Assembly (NCBI GenBank): GCA_013399115.1
Contig: VXAA01007212.1
Span: 817,600 to 881,599 of the forward strand
Length of the DNA stretch: 64,000 bases
Reading direction: 5' to 3'
Source: Anseranas semipalmata
Lineage: Eukaryota; Chordata; Aves; Anseriformes; Anseranatidae
Shown here: in pieces, positions 13,201-28,200 of the stretch
Layout: every line of letters starts with the position of its first letter
Numbering within the stretch: the first letter of the stretch is position 1
Program-made: the position numbers and the translations under genes
Notes under the pieces: model-generated
Told to the model about the DNA's origin: nothing
The model's database searches: none
The model's input: the letters and a program-made list of their open reading frames with translations, nothing else

Positions 13201-16200
13201 TTCTAAAGAAGGTCCCCTGCAGCGGGCTTCTTCTCAAATGGTTCAACAAAATTAACACATTTCTGTTCAACAGATCGAACCAGGGTGAAATGCTTTATAA
13301 TCTCTGGGTCCAGCCCTTCCAATGAACTGAGCCAGTCAAGGAGAACAAAATGAAAATCCATATTTTAACAGGTATGATGTTTTCTAAACAGATGGTGATC
13401 ATTTCAGGTTTTTCCTTTTATTGCCTTATTTTCTCTTTTATTCTGCAGCACATCACCAGACCTGAAACCACCCAGCTGGCTGCTATTGCTTTCCAACAGC
13501 TGGCAGGGATGGCAGGGGCACATACGCCTGGCCAGGGCATCTCGCAGCACCTCTGAACTTTCCACATTCCACCAGCCTTTCAAAATACCCTTGCAATTTA
13601 TTTCTAGACAAAAGATATTTTTATTAGCAAATCTAAACAGGAAAATGGGGAGTGGGGCACATGGATTTGATTTATTGTTAGCATTATAGGACAGAGTCAT
13701 ATCAATGAGACAATTATTTGCATATGAAAACTACGGGGGATATCTACTTAGGAATCCTGGGTTTGGGTTTGGGTTTTTATTCCCCTGGGGAACATAAATT
13801 ACTCCAAGATTGCCAACTACAAAGACCACAGACTGAAATGTACTCAAGTCCCTTAATACTTTAAACTCTTTGTTCAATCATCAAGAAAAATAAAATAGTG
13901 TTGCGGGAGGTGAACTACACCAAACTTTGAAAACAGGCACAGTAACAGACATGTTGATCTGCACTGCCTTGGGTATCGCTAACTTCCTATACATTATCAT
14001 TTGCCAGTCAGAACATAAAAGCTGCATAACCTGCCTGAGATTCAGTTCTTGGTGGGTAAACAAACCCCAGCTGCTCTGTGTTCAGATTGGCTGAGAATAA
14101 CAGGATGAAGAAAAATCTAAACAATATGGTCCCTGTAAATATTTGATCTGCCAGTTATCTAATAGCAAGAGTAGCCCAGAGTCCAAATTTCTTTCTTTTG
14201 CCAAAGAAGAGCATTTGGGGTTAGGGTTTTCGTGATGCCAGGGGCTTTGCTGTATAAATCCTGCCAATATGCTATTTGGCACATAACGTCAATTAGTTTC
14301 CGATTCTGCGTATGCACAGTGCATGGGGATGTTTGCACTGTTCAAAGGCATCGGAGTCACGTTCCTCTAGTCAGATGTGGACCTCAGTATTTACTATGAT
14401 TATCCCCCTTATTCTTAGCACCCAAACTATAAAGTAGAAGCCTGGACTGTATTCACTGTAGACAGACACACCAGAGACTTTTAGTGTTCACATATAGTAC
14501 AGCAAGGTCATGGCAGGCCTCTTGTCCCACAAATGGGATGAAATATGAGGAAAGGAGGAGGAAAAAAAGATACAACCTCAGTGTAAGAATCTCTTCTGTT
14601 CCAGATTTCAAGTCACTGACTAAAACCAGGAAAAGAGCAGAGGTGTGTTTCCATCACTTCACAGTGGGGCCCTGCTATTCACGGGCACAACTTACTGAAG
14701 AGGGCAACTCAGGCAGACACTGACTCGTGGCTCAAGGATATGCACGTTTCACATCTCAGCTCTTAAGTTAGTGATTTGCCTCATCTCAGGTGAGTGCACT
14801 TGCTTTGCTGAATAGCAATAGCAACTTCCAGAGACTCTTCCGAAATGCCTCTGACCACTGTGCAAGAGTAGAGAGAAAATCAAGGAAATCTCAACGGCTG
14901 CACTATTAGATCCTATGTCCTAGTGGGGTCTGGAAGATCTACATGCCTGAGACTGACACTAGAGGATTTTCTTGCACTGTTCTGTCATGTTATCACAAAT
15001 TCTGCTTTGTGTCTCCCTTCATTTGAAAGAAAATGCCATAACACAAACTCCACTTCACAGGTTATTTAGGACAATGTTACATTATGCTGCACTCTCTGCC
15101 TTAATTTTTGTGTTCTGTTTTGTTTTAATAGTTAGTTAATAGAGGAGAGGATTCCCAGCATACTGATAAGAGATGACAAGAGTACTGCAGCACCATCAGA
15201 ATAAATAAAAATCAATAGGTTTTCTGCTGGTGCTGGCTGTAAAAGAGAGCAAAGCTATTTATCAAGCCTGACAAGGGGTCCAGAACTGCAGAATCATCAC
15301 AGGCACCACAGCAAAAAGGAGAGAAACTAAATAAGAAATACTAAATAGGGAATCAAGATCAGTACAGCAAGATCACTAACATATCAGCTTGTTTCAATAC
15401 GTAATAGCTGAGGAGAGCATGACAGGAACACAGGAACTACATCTTTTACTTGAGGACCTCCAGCTATATTACTTCACAAATTCCTCATGCATTACACCTT
15501 GGATCAACTTTCAGTGGTTGGTAATATTCCCATTTAACAGATGAAAGGTGTTTCATGAACAGCGAATTTAAGCAGCTTCTACCAGATCACACTGAGGCAG
15601 CCAGTGGCAAAGCTGGAAGTGAAACTTGGTTCTCCTGCTTCCTATCTCTCCTTTCTCATTCTCAGTGCTCTCACAGCAATGGCACTGTGGAGTCTATTCA
15701 GGGGTATCATTGGGAAGAGCTTATTATCAGATCTGCTACCAACCCCAGTGGCATCTCATGTGGGTTGAGACTACTAAATCTTACTGCAGGATCAAGCCTA
15801 AAAGTCTGTTGACTTATGCTATGCTCACCATTACAGTAGTTGAATTTAATGTTATCTGGAGCCAAAGCTTCCTTCAGCTGGAGTGGATTGGTTTATTAAT
15901 CTTTGCATACACATTTGAAAAAGAAAATTAGAAAGGGAGAACACAGAATATGGAACTCCGTAAGAACAACAGGGAAGCAGAGCACAGCTTTTAAAGAGAG
16001 AAATTGAGGGGACAGAGAGCAAAAACAGAAGATGCTAGAAAATTCTGAAAAAATGTTAGGAAATCAATTCTCTTCATGCAAGCAGCAATCACTGCACTGG
16101 TTCCCCAGCAGCTCTATAACCTCTGGTTTCAATTAATTGCTCATAACTTTGCGAACTTCTGGGATCAACTTTTCCTCATTTGGTGACCAGCCCTTGGAGA

Positions 16201-19200
16201 CATTTGCCACACTGAGGTGAAACTCCTCACGCTTAGCGAACTTCTCAGAGACACAACACTAATACCATGGAGACTAAAGGGCAAAGTACACCTCCATCCC
16301 CAGCCACAGCAGCTAGATGTCTCTGTGGGGCATTACAGTTCAAATCCTAGCAAAATATATTGTCTCTGCCTTGGGTTTTGTCCCATAGCAGGCAGCTCAA
16401 AGAGTGGATGACCAGCTTCTTGTTATTGCTAGTACCGAAGCTGTCTTCTAGCCTCATAGTAGATGCTTGTGTTTCTGAAATGGAGATATCAGGAGTCTAT
16501 ATCCAACTCTGGCTCTCTGCGCATCATTTGTCTGAAGGGATTGCTATGGGGAGCACACAGAGTTGTTAACATTTATAGCTCTGTCACAGGCTAATAGCTC
16601 CCAGTTCTCTTAGAGCATCCAGACAGACAAGTCCATGTTCAGAGCAGAGCTGAGGGCTGCAGCGCTCGGGGGGAACCACTCTCCAGAGCCACTCTGGCGT
16701 TATGCGGTCTCCCCACTAGTGCTGGAGCGTTTGCATAGGGGAATGAAGGCAAGGTAGACATCCTGGGTGAACAGACAGGAAGACTGTGGTGTGTTTTTTT
16801 GGAGTTCAGATCTCTGTGGCAACGGAATCAGTGTCCTAGGAGAAGAAATGAGGTATGTGTCTAGCAGTGTTTATAAATATGTATTAAACAACAAAACCAG
16901 GTTCTTATGCAATAAATTCATAGCAAAAGTAACTCATTTGTAATTCCTTTGGGTTAGAGAGGAAGAGTTTATTATAAAAAAGATGCCTTCTACATAATCG
17001 TGAATACTCTGTAGTATGGCCAATACTAGAACACAGTATTTCTATTTCCATGCTGCTGTAGAGGTTCTGATTGAGTACTAAATATGGGAGAGTTAAAAAG
17101 TGAGATCATAATTAATGAGCATCGATTTCCTTTGAGAAGTGTTGGTATGGCTTCTAAATTAAGCAACAGCAAGAGAAGCATACGAGCGAGGAGTTAAGTT
17201 GCATTAACTTCAAATCCCAGAACTATTCATCTATTTGGGTTGAAAGTGAAATGCAAGGCTGAGGTGTACATCCATTCCAAAGAAGTTCTGAAGCTAACAC
17301 GGACTTATTGCCAGCATTTCTCTGGGCAGGGACAGATGGTCTTCTGCTGAAGACACGAGACAGAGGAACAAAGTTGGGCCTTTTAGAGAGACCTTTCTCT
17401 CTCTCCTTGTTTCCCCACTTTCTGTAGACTGGGAGGAGAAAATTACAATTTCTGGGTAACTTGGAGCCTACACCCCTTATACAGAGTCTGGAAGAGGCAG
17501 CACAGGGAAAGCTGACCATCAAGCTACACATAAGGATTGCAGTTTCCGCCTGTGGGATGGGTACAAGGTGCTAGCTGGCCCTCCATTTTACGTTCTACCA
17601 CCACCTCCTCTGGCACTGCAGCTCCACCACCAAGCAGCGCAAGGTGAGCAACGTGACTTCTCCTCCCACCGCGGTTTCACGAGTCAAAGCCCGCAAGCCT
17701 GTGTCCTCCCGGCCCCAAAGCAGGACGTGCAGGGCCTCCGCCTGCTCGCCCTCACCCCTCTCTGCCGGAGCCGGCAGAGGTTGCTCTGCGCAAACCGAGG
17801 GGAGCGCGGCTTTATCTTTTGTTAGTTCACCAGCAAAGAGCCGAAGCTTTGCCGATGACCTGCAGTAAGGCAGATTAATTTCAGCTCGGAAAATGCAAAA
17901 CTCTCCTCTCCCGCCACACCATTAGCGACTAATCGCTTGAATATTTAAAAATCCTCGCGTCTATAAAATTCCGCGATGGAGCCGGTGACAGAGCAAATGT
18001 CGAGGCGCATAACCAATGATATTGTCAGTTGTGATTAATCAGCATCTCCACCAGGCTTGCGGCCAATTAGAATTTACCATAATAAGGAGGTGACAGCCGG
18101 CGTTGCTAAGCGACCGCTGTCTATAGAGCCGAAAGAGCCAGACACATTTAGATGTTACTGTGGATTTCGACAGCGGCATGTCAAAACAACACAAGCGTCT
18201 GCCCAGTGGAAAATTTTACAGCCGAGGACTGGGCACCGGAGTGAGGCATGCTTCCTTTTCTGAATAAAATACATAAAGAGCTGGTGGTTTGCTGGTTATT
18301 ATTATTATTTTTTTTTTCCCTTGAAAGAAGACTTTAGCCAGTCAATCATTTATCTGCATTTAATTAAGAGATATCGTGTCACTGGAATAGAACTTTGTTA
18401 CTGGATAATGGGTTCCCATGGTTAAGTAAATGCTGAGACATTTATAGGAAATTAGCAGCAGGTCAGCACGGAGACATTTATTTTCAGTCAGAGGTATTTA
18501 TCTGGCAATGACATTCTGTTCCAGTGACTTATTTTATTATAAGAAAGGATTAAAGAATAAAAGAAGGAGGAGGGAAGGAGATGGAGAAATGAAAATAGAC
18601 TGACAGCAGTTCCCGTGTTAACGTGAGAGCTGCTGACTCTGCAAATAATGAAAAGCTATGCTCCAGTTGGGAGCAATAACCTTTTCTGTACTTTAGCTTA
18701 CTCCTAAAAAGGCTGGGGTAAGGCTCTTTTTTTGACTTTGCTACACTTTTATGGACAAACTGGCTTACATAGAGAAAGACAGAGGATCATATCTTCAGAT
18801 GAGCTATTCCGATTTACACCAGTCTATGACCTGAACCACACTGTACACGCTCTCTACTGGACATGCTATTAAGATCTAAATAAACTGGCAAAGAGTAGTA
18901 GACTTTTTTAATCTATCCTTAATATGGAACTACATAAGTAGATACTCACACAAAAGAAAACAATTATGTCTTCTAAATTAGGAAAGAAACACTGCCTATA
19001 GCTTACCTCTTTCAGTTTGGTATCGCTGAAGGCTGGGGTCAGCAGGCTCCGGACATACTTCCATCTGTCATCACGAAGACAAAGGATGCTGTCAAGCATT
19101 GGCTTGGAAATCAAGTTCGGCTTCTAAGTTAAGAGAAAACATGATTCAGTTTTAACACAAATGCAAGTAGAGCTACTTGAGGTTCTGGAACTTGGTAAGA

Positions 19201-22200
19201 TTGGCCATGAATGGCATTGCATCGCTGTCCCATGATGAGAGGGGTTCAAATAAGTCCTGAACACCAAGATAAATATGGATGAGGCTAGAGAAAATTTTCT
19301 TTTTGCTGCCTGCATTTCCTCTTGGGCTTGTAAGAGCCCTGGGTCAGTCCACCAGCTCCTTACTCAGACTGTTCTGGTTCTGTCGTTTCCGATGTTCTCC
19401 TGTGATTGCCAGCTCTCCTTTGCTGAACCTTGATTTCTTTTCTCCCTTTGTAAGGTGACTAGCAAGAGGACTTGTCAACACTCCTTCTCTGTGTGACATG
19501 AGTGCCAACGCACTGCACGCGGGTGTCGGTGGGGGACACGATTTCTGGTGACAGCTGGTATGTCAGACTGTTACATGCATTTTCAAAGTCTTCAGAAAAT
19601 ATGTTGATTAGAAAGCAAGTTCTAGTCCTTACTCTGTCTGTAAGGAACACTCTTATGGAATTTTGCCCAGCTAAGATGTTCTGGCTTGGCACTCTCATGG
19701 CTTCAGCACTTGGTCAAGCATATCAGTAGTTTAAAGCACTGCCCCAAGAAGTTCTGTACCAAGGTGACTGCTACAGATTTGCCAAATTTTAAGAAATCCC
19801 TTTCCACAGAATAGTGATATTCACCATGGAGTAAAAGGATTTTAAAAAGAGAGAGAGAGAGAGAGAGAGGAACCATGTCAGAAAACAACATAATTACATC
19901 TGGAAGAGGCCTCAGGAAATGTGCAGCACCATAGCAAAATGTACTGCAACTTATATTATTGCTAGAGTATATTTTCCTAATTGTTCTTGAAGGCCTCCAA
20001 AAAGGGAGATTCAATAACCTCACCAGGCAAACTATTTGAAAATCAGACTACTCTTACCATGGCAGCACCAGCTCTCTTGCTGGAACTTATGGTCTTTAGT
20101 GTTAGTGTTATCACAGGCATAGAAAATGGGTTATTCTCTCCCTCTCTCCAGCAGCCCATATTGAAAAAGACTGTAACAGTCACTAATCACATTGCTGCTA
20201 TCTACCTCCAATAACACCAATTCACTCAATACAAACTTATCAGCCATGTTTTTTGGGACCATTTGCTCAGTCTCATTTCTCTCCTTTGCATACTCTTGTA
20301 CACAATTTACATCTTTCTCAAGGTATAGTCTGCTGAGGCTTGATGTGCTACTCTAGCCAAGGAAGGATTTTTTTTATATATATCCTGCAGTTTATATTCC
20401 TCTCTATTCACTCCTGAATACTACATACCACAGCATGACACTGTTGACTCATGTCCTGGCTTGTGGTTTACTGCAACTCTCAGACTTTTTCTCTGAATAA
20501 CTGCTCCCTAGGAAGTTATTCCCCAACCTTTGTCTATGAAGTTGGTTACTCCTAAGAGTGGTATATAGAACATGTCCCTATTGAATTGTGACCGTTCTTT
20601 TTATGATTACTTCTCTGACTGATCAAGACCACTTTGAATTGCAGCCCTCTCTTTCATAGTGCCTTTCATCCTTCCCAGCTTAGAGCCTTCTATACATTGT
20701 TATCGCACTCAATGCCACCACCATCTAAACCATTAACAAAAGTACTGAATAGCACTTGCAAAGCAGCCACCTCTGGGATCCCCCATGCTAATTCTGACAG
20801 TGGACTGTCCCTAAACACTTTCCAAGTCATCCTCAATCAGTATTTCAGTACAATACGTACAGCCATTTCCTCCAGACAAAGCATCCTTAAGTGGGGCTAA
20901 GAGGTGTACACTGCAGTGTAGATACCAGGCTGTAAAGAGACTCTCACTTGTGCATGTGAGATCTGGCACCCAGACACCTGCCCACCTACCCAGGGTAGCA
21001 GCGGCAGTACAGTCCCCCATATTAACAGCAGCAGCAGAGTCCCTGTACTAGGAAAGACTCAAGCAAACCAAAAAACACACGTTGGCCTTCCCAATGTCAC
21101 CCATTGATCCCTTTCACCCCCTAACACTTTCCTCAGTCTTCCCTTCATTACTAATGTGCATAAAGAACTTGTTCTTCCCACCTGTTACACACTGGGATAC
21201 CTACATTTCATTTTATGCCTCGAGACTTTTGATTTTGTCCCTACATGCTCTTCTTTCATCCTTGTTCTTGGAAATTTGACCTACTTCCCACTTCCCAGAA
21301 GTAAAAAAACTTCTTCTCTTTAGGGGCAATGAAATGATCATGATTTAGCTGCACTGGTCTTCTACTGCTCATCCTTAACTTTCCTCCGTATTGGAAGAGT
21401 TTGCACTTAATATCTTTTCTTTAAGAAGCTGCCAGCTTTCCTTAACACCTTTTTCCTTCACACTTGCCAGGAATCTTGCTACACTGCATAAGCTTTTAAA
21501 ATGCAGAAGTCCACTTTATAGTGTAAGCAGGCTAATGGGATAGTTTTAAATACTCAGCAACACCACTCAGTGTAGTAAACTAATGTCACTGAGCTGACAC
21601 TACAGACTGGCTTTGAGCAAAGATGAGCTGTTTTCAAGAGGAAGAGTATGCAATGGGATACTAAGCTGCAGGAAGACACTGAGTCAGGTACTCTCAGCAG
21701 ATGACTACCGTAAGATAAAATATGGATGCATTTTTAATGTATACATAGACCATCCTATTTCATGCGAAAAATAAGGAAAATTTGGGACAGTCTGTCAAAG
21801 CTGAAGTGATTTGGACTGTTTTCTCTGAGTATTCTCTTTCAGTAAATTATCTGTTTTCTAACTTGTCAGTAGGTATCTGTTCTAAGGATCAGAGGTGCAG
21901 CTAGAGAGACCATCACTCACTGGAGCTCTGTCTCATTTGTTACAGATGTTCAAAGGCATAGCAGAGTCAGAAGAGAGAGCCTCCAGATTATAGAAATGAG
22001 CATTATCCTTGGAGAAAGTACTGTATGCAAGCCTCTGCCCCACACTTCTTATATAAAGTTAGAGAAGCCCTTTACACTAAATTTTGGCTCAGCTGGTCAT
22101 TAAATAAGTATTCCTCATTTCTTTGGTTTCAAGCCCAGAAGCCCAGATCACAGAGTCCCTGAGCACTTACTGATGCCACTGAAATCAACAACAGAGAATA

Positions 22201-25200
22201 TGATTTGATCACACAAAATACATTGCTCCAAGAGATTAGGTCATCAAACTGGGCCCCCCAAATTAGCAAACACTCTTGGATGTGTGCTTCAACCTCCAGC
22301 CTTCACTCCTGATTTATGAAGTGGAGATATCACAGTACCTCTGCTGAACTGCTACTGATACATTAACATTTCTGAAGCACTCAGAAACTACAGTGAAAGA
22401 ACAGAGTAACAATTCCCACAAGGAAATGACTGATTTGTCTTGCAAGCAAGGTTTGAATAGTGCCCAGAAAAAAAGAAAGGGGGGGGAAAAAATGATAGGG
22501 CAACACTTAGAAAAGTATTTTGCATCCACTTCTAAATTGAAGGCTGCCCAGTCTGTGCACTCTATAAGACAAATCTCCTCTGGAAGACAAGGCTCCACTT
22601 AGATAATAACAGATGGGATATAAATCTGACTGCATTTGACTTGAAAGCAAAACCCCTTCCTAAAACCAAACATTCACCCTAAAAAATGCTCCTAATTGCA
22701 TAAAGACTGTATATACTGCATTCGCAGAAAGGGGCCCTGTTACTGAACAGAAAGCCTGTTAACTATAACGCTGTAACTATGACACTAACCATAGCATTGC
22801 CTTTTTAGCACTCTACTTTATGTCAGCAATGCTCACTTAGCATATTTTTAGTGTGTATAGCATTATACACATTTAAACACTGCAAGGAAAGAGAGACAAC
22901 TTTGGCCATAAATTATTTTACTCTGTCTCTTTAAATTGGATACACAAAAACATGTTTGTGTTTATTGGAATAGCATCAGTGTGACTGACAGTGTATAGCA
23001 GACTTCACTTCTCAGGTTTTTCTTATCATTTCTGCAAACACTTTTCTCCTAATTGCATAACCTCTGTTGCAGGTTCATATAGCAGGAAAGAAAATGAATT
23101 TGGTATGAGAATCAGCCTGAAGTATCTTAGTGGAAGATGAAGTGTCACCTTGCTCCGAATGGACAAAGTACTAGCTGTATCTGAGAATTCTTGATCCTAC
23201 AAAAATCACTAAAATAAATTACCATGGAAGGCAGCTGAAATATTTTCAGGGGTGGGATTTTGGTTTTTAGGCAAGGAAGGAGGTTGCTTTTAAGTCAAAT
23301 GCAATCAGATTCATATTCCATCTGGCATTATCTAAATACCCAACAACAGCTCTGCGCTTCCTTCTCCTGTGTAATCAACCATTTCTGACCGTGGTACAGT
23401 AATGCTGCATGAAAACTACTGGCAGCATGGCAATCTGCTGCAGCATACCTGCACAATGCTACTGAATTCCCACAATCGCAGACACGCCATGAGAAATAAC
23501 AAAGAAAATCAGAGGAATTTGCTTCCAAAGGGATTCTTGAAAGACCACTGCTTTTAAAACAGAAAGCAAATGTTTGCAGATGAGCAGCATCTTTGCAACT
23601 GATGCAAGAATTCCCTTCCCATTAAAGTGTTCCTTAGGCTGACCCTTCAGACCCACTTATTGGCTTGTTCGTCCCCGAGTCAATTTGGCTTGCTGTATAT
23701 TACTAAATAATTCAAGCCAGCAACTATTTTCTGGCTCTGAGGCCAAGTGGTACAGCACGCCTCCTGTCCCCAAGGTTAAATCACTTTCCCAAAGAGAATG
23801 GCCGTATCCAAACTGCTTATTGGTAGCAGCGCATGTTAATCTCCTGAACTGTGCCCAGACTGTGTCTGGGGGAGGACTAATCAATACAGGACAAAACCAT
23901 GCTAAGAAGTGCGTCAGTATGGACATCTGTAGGACCTACTCATGCACTAATATCCTGGCACTGTTTTTTTTCATAACTATAGCCTTGTGTGATTTAAAAA
24001 TCATTTTCTCCTTTTCTGAGTTTGTCACTCACAGGCTAGGCTGAATCATGGGCAGCCAGCAATGACTGCCTGAAGCAGCAGGAAGGGTAGCAGCACCATG
24101 ATGGTCCCTCAGAAACCTCCTCAGCTTTCTCCCTTTGGTAGAAAAATAAGGGATGAAGGTTTGCAACCAGTAGAAGAAGGTTAATGCAGCCATGCATCTT
24201 AAGATATCCTGGAGAAGTGAATCTTCAAAAGTACCTAAAGGGCATCTCTGAAGACCCTTAAGAACCTACTAGCTCCAAAGCCTAATATATAAATCGTTCA
24301 CCTCCATAGAAACAGCTGCTCATCTACTCCATGGCCTTTGACAACACAGCAAGAAATGAAAATGTAAAATGCAATCTCAGAAACTTTATCTTAGTCTTAA
24401 CCATAGTCTAGTGCTCTCAGGTTGAAAACCAACCCAAAATGACCTACTTCTGCTGGAACCAACACTCAGTTCTGAAGTCCATGTGAGATTCAGACAAGGA
24501 GCTAAGCTGTACAGCACCCCAAATCCCAAATCCTAACAGGAAACCCAACACTAATTCTGGCATTAGTCATACGTAGCAAACATTTGCCTTCATGCAGGTA
24601 TTCAGCTTTCTCCTAGCCCTGTAGGCTTGCAGAATCCAACTATAAATGGAATCCCATACCCACACTACTCTGAAACTCTAGCCCTGGTAACAACCCTACA
24701 ACCTATGCTGACAAGAGCCATTTGCTCCTCTCACCTCCAGCCTTTGTTCACAGGCATTGCAGTATTCAGGGGTAAGTCCAGCTGTAGGTCCCCCTAGCCC
24801 CTCCTCTTCCCTCTCTGGGACAATTTTGGTGTGTTTTGGGTTCCCAATGCAAAGTGTAGTCCATCTCCCAGCCCTCAGACGTGCCATGCAGTATCTGTGA
24901 TAGCTCTAGGACTAACAGGGTTGGGCTTTCTCCCCCTGGGTGACCTCCAGAAGCCCCCCACAGGAACGAGCAGGCAGCAGGGCTGCCACACCACTGGGTT
25001 GGTTTGTTCATGTTTTTATTTTCAAGGAGGGTTGCCGTCCTTCTCTTGCTGAAAGCACACTTGTGATTAGGCATTGCCATCCTGTTTAAGAAACTGCATT
25101 TTAAAATTGAATTTAATGAGAAATCAGAGAGAAAGTTTGTACCATGAGGACAAGTCTCTATCCACACCCCTCAGAAATGAATTATTTGTAAAGTCTTTTC

Positions 25201-28200
25201 ATAAATTACTTCTTCAGCCCCCCTTGTACTTGATTGACAGGTCACCACCACCAGTTCAGCCAGCAGGTGGAACCAGTAAGCCCATGAACTGCTCAGACAG
25301 TATTTCATCCAGGTAGTGGCAGTGGCATGACACTTAAGGATCAACACAGCACCTCCTCTTAAAAACATAATATTAAAAAAACAAAAAAGAAAAAAAAGAA
25401 AATCAGAAAAAAAAAGATCTAAGAGTTCTCTCTTACCAAGCCTGCAGTAAATGCATCATGAAAATGGGATTGCAGAAGATTCCTCCATATATTAGCCTAA
25501 AAACTTCGCCCTGGTAAACTGATATTTCCTTCAAACTTGCTTGGCGTTTTGTAAGAGAAAAAGTCATGCTCAGCTCTCCCTGCATTCCTGACATTGAAAA
25601 ATATATTGTGACTGTCGGTTGAACCAGGAGAGCACAGTGTTACATGCTATTAAAAAACAAAACAAAACAAAACAGAGTCATTTTATGTCGTATACTGTAG
25701 TTCATTACCACGTCCATCTATCAGGTTCCTGCTTACACAGACATACTAGACTTGCATCACTTTCCACAAATCATCAGATTTTCTCGTAGCTGGAGAAAGA
25801 CTCAGCTCCCCTCCCAAAGATCACAGCCTCCATGGAGGGCAAAGGCCCGGCACTGCCCGGCACTTAGCACCATGCCCTGGTGCAGAGACAACTGGGTCCC
25901 TCCCACCCCTCTGCTCTGTCTGGAGAGGCCTTCCACCCATGTAACACCAGAAGTGGTGGCTACACACAGGTGTGGTGTCTCCCCAGGTAGGCTCACTCTT
26001 CATCTGCCTTTCCAAAACTCTGTACCCAAATTCTGAGAAGCCACACACCACATGCTGCAGCTTGTGGGTGACTGAACTCAGTCCCTCCTTGCCCACTACA
26101 GCTGTGCACACACACGCTTTTTCACGTACATTTTCTCAAAAGCCACCCCAGGCCATCATTAATTCTACTGAAAGTCTATTGCACTTTTTCCCCCCTTATC
26201 AAAGTCTATTTAAAACTAGTCTGAGTTTAGTATCTCTGATTTAGGAGGTCATCTTCACAGAATCACAGAACCATTTAGGTTGGAAAAGACCTCCAAGGTC
26301 ACCTAGTCCACCCTATGACCTAACACTACTAAGTCCTCCACTAAACCATATCACTAAGTTCTACATCTAAACGTCTTTTGAATCCCTCCAGGGATGGTGA
26401 CTCAACCACTTCCCTGGGCAGCCTGTTCCAATGCCTCACAACCCTTTCAGTAAAGAATTTTTTCCTAATATCCAACCTAAACCTCCCCTGGCGCAACTTT
26501 AGCCCATTCCCCCTCCTCCTATCACCTGGCACATGGGAGAATAGGCCAATTGGTTGGAAAAAAAAAAAAAAATCACCAAACTGACTCTGAAAAGTTTGTG
26601 TTGCTTTGCAATTTTATAAAAGTGTCTAGTAAGCATTTTTAGCTCAATTTGAAACCGATATGCTTGTGGAGAAGGGGAGAAAATATCCATGTATTATGTA
26701 TTTATTAGGCTTTTAGGTTCTCCTTAGTCATTAAATGACTTCAAAAGAGTGTTACAAGGTAGAATTGGTTGCAGTGATTGTAGCAATTGTCTTCCACTCT
26801 ACTGTACAGATTAGACTATACAAAAAGGCATCTCTGAGCCCGTTCCTTTGTTGTCAAGTTAGGATTTTCAACAACTGACTAATGGCTACTGTTCATCATT
26901 ACTCATTGGAAAAATGGCACAGCCAAGACCAGCTTACAAGTAAATACTGGCATTTTTCCTTTCTGTGGCAAACTGCCTGGAAACATCTGTTCTTGTCTTT
27001 GCAAACATTCTCTTAAGTCATGGTTTTGTCAATAGAAACCAAAGCGAGTCATTGCTATGAGGCAAATATAACCATTCGTAAATGCTAAAATAAACACATA
27101 TGGCCTCCTGCAGTCTGACCTAGACCGGTGCGAGACACACATCATTCCATTTGTTGGTGTAAACAAGACCAAAATTAAGTCCACACCTTCATCAGTTTGC
27201 ATATGGAGGTCAGTTTGGATATTTGGGGTTAAAACAGTCCAAGAAAAAAGTATTTACTGTTAATTGATTAGGAGTTTTTATATTATAAACAAATTCCGGT
27301 TGTACTAGAGAACCTGTGCTCTATACTTAGTTTCTGCTGTGCTGAGAAACAGTTTTTAAACATAATGTTTAAATCTACTTTCCAGCTGACGTAACTGGAC
27401 TATTTAGTGTTGGATAAAGTCATAAGATTATTAAAGCCTCTCTGTTTATGCAGAATTTTCCTAGAGGAAAGGCTGAGGACTGAAAGTTTCCTTTTACAGA
27501 TTGTAAGGTGAATTGGGAGAAAAATAGCTCCCAATAACTTTTGCTGCAGATATATTCCCAGGTTTTCCATCATTAGCGTACAGAGAAATTGCAGGTGATG
27601 CCCATAGGAAGTCAGGCTAGATCTTTGTGATATCGAAACATCATATTCTTTAATCTGCTCATTCAGGGACATCTTTCTATAATCTGCTTATTCAAGGACA
27701 TCTCTGCAGCACCGCTGGAGATTCTGGAGAATACCAAGACAGATTTTAAGTATTACCCAACCTCCCATTACTTGTCCTCTAGGCTGCTGATGCCTGTCAA
27801 ATGTCTTGGGTCTGCAGTTAGATACCTCAGAACTGGATTCACCAAAACTGAGCACAGAGTTGTCCAAACTGCCGTGACAGCAATGCAGGAAGAACCTTAC
27901 ACTTCCCTAGGGCCTTGCCACCTCTCTCCTCATTGACATCATAACACAACATGGTCCAGAAGAGAGGCCACCACATCCGTGATCAGGGACTACTCCCTTT
28001 CTTTGACCTGAAAAGTAAAGGAAGTCATGGTGGTGACTCCTTTTCATATCATCACTGAGGGAACTCAACTCACACACAGGAGAAAAAGTTGTAATTCCTT
28101 CCTGTGCATAGAGATGAGAAGAAAGGTAAAGAAAAAGACTAATGAAGAAGGAATGAACCATCACAGCAGGAGTATAGGTGAGGGGAAGGTATGGGGAGGG

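Larger units (their letters stand above)
11665..19006 (-). other. TBXAS1 intron, 7.3 kb
   Basis: Non-coding. From low to high coordinates it contains mostly unique sequence to 13750, a short GGGTTT triplication (about 13758-13777), a MIR-like SINE at 15.5 kb, and a CpG-richer regulatory-looking block at 17.6-18.6 kb. No second gene was recognised. Confidence 0.75.

Noticed and set aside
24766..25167. 133-codon open frame on the minus strand
   Set aside because: No recognisable motif; sequence looks non-coding and is not flanked by matching splice sites.
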